From: JBEBBU01 sp041158225
Lineage (GTDB): Bacteria; Pseudomonadota; Gammaproteobacteria; Methylococcales; Methylococcaceae
Reading direction: 5' to 3'
DNA length: 17,978 nt
NCBI GenBank assembly: GCA_041158225.1
Contig: JBEBBU010000109.1
Coordinates: forward strand, 1 to 17,978
The notes below the pieces were generated by a model, which made no database searches, had not been told where the DNA came from, and worked only from the letters and a program-made list of their open reading frames with translations. Made by a program: the position numbers and the translations under genes. Positions 14,062 to 17,978 of this stretch are shown here, one piece after another. The stretch's first letter is position 1, and each line of letters opens with the position of its first letter.

Positions 14062-15599
14062 TTACTGTTTATGTCCCATGCGATTCCAGCGCACTGGCTC
14101 TGGGAGCTGAAGCGGTTGCCAATGCACTGCAACTGGAAGCTGCGCGCCGCAATCTGGATATCAGTCTGGTACGCAATGGATCCAGAGGTCTTTACTGGCT
14201 TGAGCCCATGGTCGAGGTGGAAACCCCCGAAGGCCGCGTGGCTTATGGCCCGGTTCAGGCTGGTGACGTTGCCGGTCTGCTTGATGCCGGCATGCTGCAG
14301 GGAAGCCCCCACGCGCTGAGTCAGGGTCTGACTGCGGAGATTCCATGGCTGAAGAATCAGGAACGCCTGACCTTTGCCCGAGTCGGCATCACCAATCCTG
14401 TCTCACTGGAAGATTATATTGCGCATGATGGTTACCGGGGGCTGAAAAATGCCTTGGACATGGCCCCTGCCGCCATCGTGGATACTGTGACCGAATCCGG
14501 CCTTCGCGGGCGTGGCGGCGCAGCTTTCCCTACCGGCATCAAATGGCGCACGGTACTCAATACGCCGGCGGATCAGAAATATATTGTCTGTAATGCTGAC
14601 GAAGGTGACTCCGGTACCTTCTCTGACCGCATGATCATGGAATGCGATCCCTTCGTGCTTATTGAAGGCATGACCATTGCGGGCATCGCGGTCGGTGCTA
14701 CCCGTGGCTATATCTACCTGCGCATCGAATATCCACATGCAGAAACCGCCCTGAATGCTGCCATTGAAGCTGCACTGGCAGCCGGTTATCTGGGCGACAG
14801 CATTCTGGGTAGCAGCCACAGTTTCCATCTGGAAGTGAGAATGGGGGCCGGCGCCTATGTCTGCGGTGAAGAAACCTCTTTGCTGGAAAGCCTTGAGGGC
14901 AAACGTGGGCTGGTGAGATTCAAGCCCCCCCTGCCCGCCATCAAGGGTCTTTTTGGTCAGCCCACCATCATCAACAATGTCATTTCCTTGGCTTCGGTGC
15001 CCATCATTCTCGACAAGGGCGGAAAGTTCTATGCTGATTACGGCATGGGCAGATCGCGTGGCACCCTCCCCCTGCAACTGGCGGGTAACCTCAAGCGAAC
15101 CGGTCTGGTAGAAAAAGCTTTTGGCATGACGCTGAGAGAACTGCTCTACGATTACGGTGGTGGCAGTGCCAGCGGCCGTCCAATCCGCGCCGTTCAGGTA
15201 GGAGGGCCGCTGGGATCCTATCTGCCTGAATCGCAGTTTGATACCCCGCTTGACTATGAAGCATTCGCCGCCATCTGGGCGGTACTGGGTCATGGTGGCG
15301 TTGTTGCCTTTGACGACACCGTGGATATGGCACGCATGGCGCGCTATGCCATGGAATTCTGTGCTGTTGAGTCCTGTGGCAAATGCACCCCATGCCGCAT
15401 AGGTTCGACACGCGGTGTTGAAGTCATGGACAAGGTAATAGCGGGCGAAGACCGTGATGCCCAGCTGCATCTTCTCAGGGATCTCAGCGATACCATGCTC
15501 AACGGATCACTGTGCGCCCTTGGCGGTATGACGCCTTATCCAGTACTGAGCGCACTCAATCATTTCCCCGAAGATTTTGGCGGTACCGGGAAAGCCTGA
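14058..15599 (+). CDS. fdsB: NAD-dependent formate dehydrogenase, beta subunit
   Basis: Diaphorase subunit that passes electrons from FdsG and FdsA to NAD+. It has 513 residues. An N-terminal domain of about 100 residues resembles the thioredoxin-fold half of NuoE but has no cluster cysteines, as is usual for FdsB. The NuoF-like domain follows with the FMN/NADH motifs GLRGRGGAAFPTG (148-160), NADEGDSGTFSDR (179-191) and the segment GAGAYVCGEETSLLESLEG (263-281). The C-terminal [4Fe-4S] site is C440, C443, C446 (ESCGKCTPCRIGSTRG) and C486 (SLCALGG). Translation is probably coupled to fdsG through the ATGA overlap, with GGGAG at 14045-14049. An unusual 87-base gap with two hairpins separates it from fdsA. 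Confidence 0.95.
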   Translation: MITVYVPCDSSALALGAEAVANALQLEAARRNLDISLVRNGSRGLYWLEPMVEVETPEGRVAYGPVQAGDVAGLLDAGMLQGSPHALSQGLTAEIPWLKNQERLTFARVGITNPVSLEDYIAHDGYRGLKNALDMAPAAIVDTVTESGLRGRGGAAFPTGIKWRTVLNTPADQKYIVCNADEGDSGTFSDRMIMECDPFVLIEGMTIAGIAVGATRGYIYLRIEYPHAETALNAAIEAALAAGYLGDSILGSSHSFHLEVRMGAGAYVCGEETSLLESLEGKRGLVRFKPPLPAIKGLFGQPTIINNVISLASVPIILDKGGKFYADYGMGRSRGTLPLQLAGNLKRTGLVEKAFGMTLRELLYDYGGGSASGRPIRAVQVGGPLGSYLPESQFDTPLDYEAFAAIWAVLGHGGVVAFDDTVDMARMARYAMEFCAVESCGKCTPCRIGSTRGVEVMDKVIAGEDRDAQLHLLRDLSDTMLNGSLCALGGMTPYPVLSALNHFPEDFGGTGKA

Positions 15600-15605
15600 G
15601 TGCAA

Positions 15606-15629
15606 CAGGCAGGCTAAAAGCACTGCCTG
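15606..15629 (+). other. Hairpin 1 in the fdsB-fdsA gap
   Basis: CAGGCAG (15606-15612) pairs with CTGCCTG (15623-15629). Inside, GCT and AGC (15613-15615, 15619-15621) extend the stem around an AAA loop, with A15622 bulged. No T-run follows, so it does not look like an intrinsic terminator. Confidence 0.6.
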
Positions 15630-15634
15630 AACTG

Positions 15635-15652
15635 GCGCCCTGTCAAGGGCGC
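15635..15652 (+). other. Hairpin 2 in the fdsB-fdsA gap
   Basis: GCGCCCT (15635-15641) and AGGGCGC (15646-15652) form a perfect GC-rich stem with a GTCA loop, extendable by a G-U pair. It sits 5 bases after hairpin 1 and 34 bases before the fdsA ATG. The tail GATTTAAG is only weakly T-rich. Plausible roles are mRNA stabilisation, processing or partial termination between fdsGB and fdsA. Confidence 0.6.
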
Positions 15653-15674
15653 TGATTTAAGAAGTAATGAAGAC

Positions 15675-15680
15675 AGGAGA
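15675..15680 (+). promoter_or_regulatory. Ribosome binding site of fdsA
   Basis: AGGAGA lies six bases before the ATG at 15687. It supports independent initiation of fdsA rather than coupling to fdsB. Confidence 0.65.
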
Positions 15681-15686
15681 CGAGCC

Positions 15687-17978
15687 ATGGCTCTGCAACA
15701 TGATACCGATTTTGGAACACCTGCCAGCGAATCCAGCACGCTGATCAATCTCGAAGTCGATGGTTTCAAGGTAACTGTGCCTGAGGGTACTTCCGTCATG
15801 CGTGCGGCTGCCAGCATCGGCATTGATATTCCACGACTCTGCGCTACCGACAGCCTCAACCCTTTTGGTTCCTGCCGTCTGTGCGTGGTCCAGGTTGAAG
15901 GTGGCCGTGGCTATCCAGCCTCCTGTACCACGCCCGTCTGGGAAGGCATGAAGGTAGTCACCCAGAATGACAAACTGGCTGACATCCGGCGCGGCGTCAT
16001 GGAACTCTACATCTCCGATCATCCGCTGGACTGTCTGACCTGCTCCGCCAATGGCAACTGCGAACTGCAGGATATGGCCGGCGTTGTAGGCCTGCGCGAA
16101 GTACGCTATGGCTACAATGGTGAAAATCACCTTGATGCAGTCAAGGATACCAGCAACCCTTATTTCACCTTTGACCCCTCCAAGTGTATTGTCTGCTCGC
16201 GTTGCGTCAGGGCCTGCGAGGAAACCCAGGGAACCTTTGCCCTCACCATCCAGGGCCGTGGCTTTGAATCCAAGGTCTCGCCAAGCCAGAATGAAGCTTT
16301 CATGGACTCTGAATGTGTTTCCTGTGGCGCCTGCGTTCAGGCATGCCCCACGGCGACACTGATGGAGAACTCCGTGATCCAGAAAGGTCAGGGGGATCAC
16401 AGCATTACCACCACCTGCGCCTACTGCGGGGTTGGCTGCTCATTCAATGCAGAAATGAAAGGCTCCGAGGTCGTACGCATGGTGCCTAACAAGAATGGTC
16501 ACGCCAATCATGGTCACTCCTGCATTAAAGGGCGCTTCGCCTTTGGTTATGCGACCCACAAGGACAGGATCACCAAACCCATGATCAGGGATGCCATCAG
16601 TGATCCCTGGAAAGAAGTCAGCTGGGAAGAAGCCATCCAGTTTGCTGCTGACCGTTTCAAGGGACTGCAGGCCAAATATGGCCCTGACTCAGTGGGCGGT
16701 ATTACTTCCTCACGCTGCACCAATGAAGAAGCTTATCTGGTACAGAAACTGATACGTGCCGCCTTCGGCAACAACAATGTCGATACCTGTGCCCGGGTAT
16801 GTCACTCACCTACCGGCTACGGACTGAAGCAGACTTTTGGTGAATCAGCAGGTACCCAGACCTTTGACTCGGTCATGAAATCCGATGTCATTGTGGTCAT
16901 TGGCGCCAATCCCACCGATGGTCACCCGGTCTTTGGGTCACAGATGAAACGCCGCCTGCGCGAAGGTGCGAAACTGATTGTCGTTGACCCACGCAACATT
17001 GCACTGGTCAAGTCGCCACATGTCCAGGCGGAATATCACCTCAAGCTGAAGCCTGGCACCAATGTTGCCGTCATCAATGCGCTGGCGCATGTGATCGTTA
17101 CGGAAGGGCTGGTGAAGGAAGATTTCGTCCAGTCACGCTGCGATGTCGCATCCTTCGAGAAGTGGAAACAGTTCGTCGCCCAGGAACGCCATGCACCCGA
17201 ACAGGTGGAAGCCATTACCGGCGTTCCTGCCCGTGATATCCGTGAAGCTGCAAGGTTGTATGCAAAAGCCGGCAATGGTGCCATCTATTATGGGCTGGGC
17301 GTCACCGAGCACAGTCAGGGTTCCACTACCGTCATGGGCATTGCCAACCTTGCCATGGCAACCGGCAATATCGGACGCGAAGGCGTGGGCGTTAACCCCC
17401 TGCGCGGCCAGAACAATGTACAGGGTTCATGTGACATGGGTTCTTTCCCGCATGAACTGCCAGGCTACCGCCACGTTGCAGATCCGGAAGCACATGCACT
17501 GTTCCAGGATAACTGGGGCGTCAGTCTGAGTACTGCGCCAGGCCTGCGTATTCCCAATATGTTTTCAGCTGCTCTGGAAGGCAGTTTCAAGGGTATTTAT
17601 GTCGAAGGCGAGGATATCGCCCAGTCAGATCCGGATACCCAGCATGTCCTCGCTGCACTGAGTGCCATGGAGTGTGTGGTCGTTCAGGATCTGTTCCTCA
17701 ACGAAACGGCAAAGTTTGCCCATGTATTCCTGCCAGGCGCATCATTCCTCGAGAAATCAGGGACATTCACCAATGCTGAACGGCGTATTTCCCCTGTCAA
17801 CCGTGTCATGAAACCTCTTGCCGGTTATGAGGACTGGGAGGTCACCCAGCTGCTCTCCAATGCGCTGGGCTATCCCATGCATTACAGCCATGCTTCCGAA
17901 ATCCTGGATGAGATCGCACGGCTTACACCCACGTTCCACGGAGTGAGCTTCGCAAGGCTGCAGGAGGCTGGCAGTCTG
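15687..17978 (+). CDS. fdsA: NAD-dependent formate dehydrogenase, alpha (catalytic) subunit (3' end outside window)
   Basis: Mo/W-bis-pterin subunit that oxidises formate to CO2. The frame is open from 15687 to the window end: 764 residues of about 960 usual, so roughly 195 C-terminal residues are missing. The NuoG-like N-terminus carries a [2Fe-2S] site (C52, C63, C66, C80) and a His-ligated [4Fe-4S] site (H112, C116, C119, C125). Two ferredoxin-type [4Fe-4S] clusters follow (C167/C170/C173/C177-type pattern and C210/C213/C216/C220-type pattern). The molybdopterin domain opens with another cluster (C244, C247, C251, C279) and K281. The Mo ligand is C372 in CARVCHSPT, a cysteine rather than selenocysteine, followed by H373. 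These are the features of the oxygen-tolerant FdsA group. AGGAGA before the ATG fixes the start. fdsC/fdsD-type accessory genes, if present, lie downstream. Confidence 0.96.
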   Translation, partial: MALQHDTDFGTPASESSTLINLEVDGFKVTVPEGTSVMRAAASIGIDIPRLCATDSLNPFGSCRLCVVQVEGGRGYPASCTTPVWEGMKVVTQNDKLADIRRGVMELYISDHPLDCLTCSANGNCELQDMAGVVGLREVRYGYNGENHLDAVKDTSNPYFTFDPSKCIVCSRCVRACEETQGTFALTIQGRGFESKVSPSQNEAFMDSECVSCGACVQACPTATLMENSVIQKGQGDHSITTTCAYCGVGCSFNAEMKGSEVVRMVPNKNGHANHGHSCIKGRFAFGYATHKDRITKPMIRDAISDPWKEVSWEEAIQFAADRFKGLQAKYGPDSVGGITSSRCTNEEAYLVQKLIRAAFGNNNVDTCARVCHSPTGYGLKQTFGESAGTQTFDSVMKSDVIVVIGANPTDGHPVFGSQMKRRLREGAKLIVVDPRNIALVKSPHVQAEYHLKLKPGTNVAVINALAHVIVTEGLVKEDFVQSRCDVASFEKWKQFVAQERHAPEQVEAITGVPARDIREAARLYAKAGNGAIYYGLGVTEHSQGSTTVMGIANLAMATGNIGREGVGVNPLRGQNNVQGSCDMGSFPHELPGYRHVADPEAHALFQDNWGVSLSTAPGLRIPNMFSAALEGSFKGIYVEGEDIAQSDPDTQHVLAALSAMECVVVQDLFLNETAKFAHVFLPGASFLEKSGTFTNAERRISPVNRVMKPLAGYEDWEVTQLLSNALGYPMHYSHASEILDEIARLTPTFHGVSFARLQEAGSL

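Noticed and set aside
14403..15470. Long open frame (355 codons) on the minus strand opposite fdsB
   Set aside because: It is fully covered by fdsB, whose cofactor motifs are intact. The antisense protein shows no recognisable motif and has no ribosome binding site. Codon bias of the real gene explains the open frame.
15657..16400. 247-codon minus-strand frame opposite the start of fdsA
   Set aside because: The plus strand here encodes several Fe-S ligand clusters of FdsA; the minus frame has no support.

Overview
The window suggests a gammaproteobacterium of moderate GC content. The evidence is gene order and family type: htpG next to adk (as in Escherichia coli), leuC-leuD-leuB-asd-fimV in the order known from pseudomonads and relatives, a FimV protein, and a Wsp-type chemosensory gene set. 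The soluble NAD-dependent formate dehydrogenase fits a methylotroph, lithoautotroph or facultative formate user, but the window does not fix genus or lifestyle. I saw no tRNA, rRNA, insertion sequence, integrase or CRISPR array. No stretch over 300 bases lacks a gene; the largest gap is about 234 bases, at 13348-13581.

Layout. (1) 1-1512: 3' part of htpG, closed by a strong hairpin at 1525-1550. (2) 1619-6485, plus strand: adk, leuC, leuD, leuB and asd, tightly packed, with 4-base overlaps at adk/leuC and leuC/leuD. Three steps of leucine synthesis and one step of the aspartate pathway appear to be co-transcribed with adenylate kinase. fimV follows at 6506-8260. (3) 8263-13347, minus strand: a run of five genes. 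Reading in transcription order these are an FKBP-type prolyl isomerase lipoprotein, a WspB-like CheW, a WspD-like CheW with an N-terminal four-cysteine motif, a WspE-like hybrid CheA (HPt, kinase, CheW, receiver) and a response regulator. The regulator's receiver resembles that of WspR, but its output is a PP2C/SpoIIE-type phosphatase instead of a GGDEF diguanylate cyclase. (4) 13582-17978, plus strand: fdsG, fdsB and fdsA (cut by the window end), divergent from the FKBP gene across a gap with a candidate promoter and palindrome.

How the parts work together. The leucine genes encode isopropylmalate isomerase (LeuCD) and isopropylmalate dehydrogenase (LeuB); Asd feeds lysine, threonine and methionine synthesis. 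FdsGBA passes electrons from formate, oxidised at a Mo/W-pterin site in FdsA, through Fe-S clusters to FMN and NAD+ in FdsB. The most distinctive part is region 3. It looks like a Wsp-type signalling cascade rewired so that the CheA phosphorelay should control a serine/threonine phosphatase. No receptor, CheR, CheB or anti-sigma/STAS partner is encoded beside it in this window.
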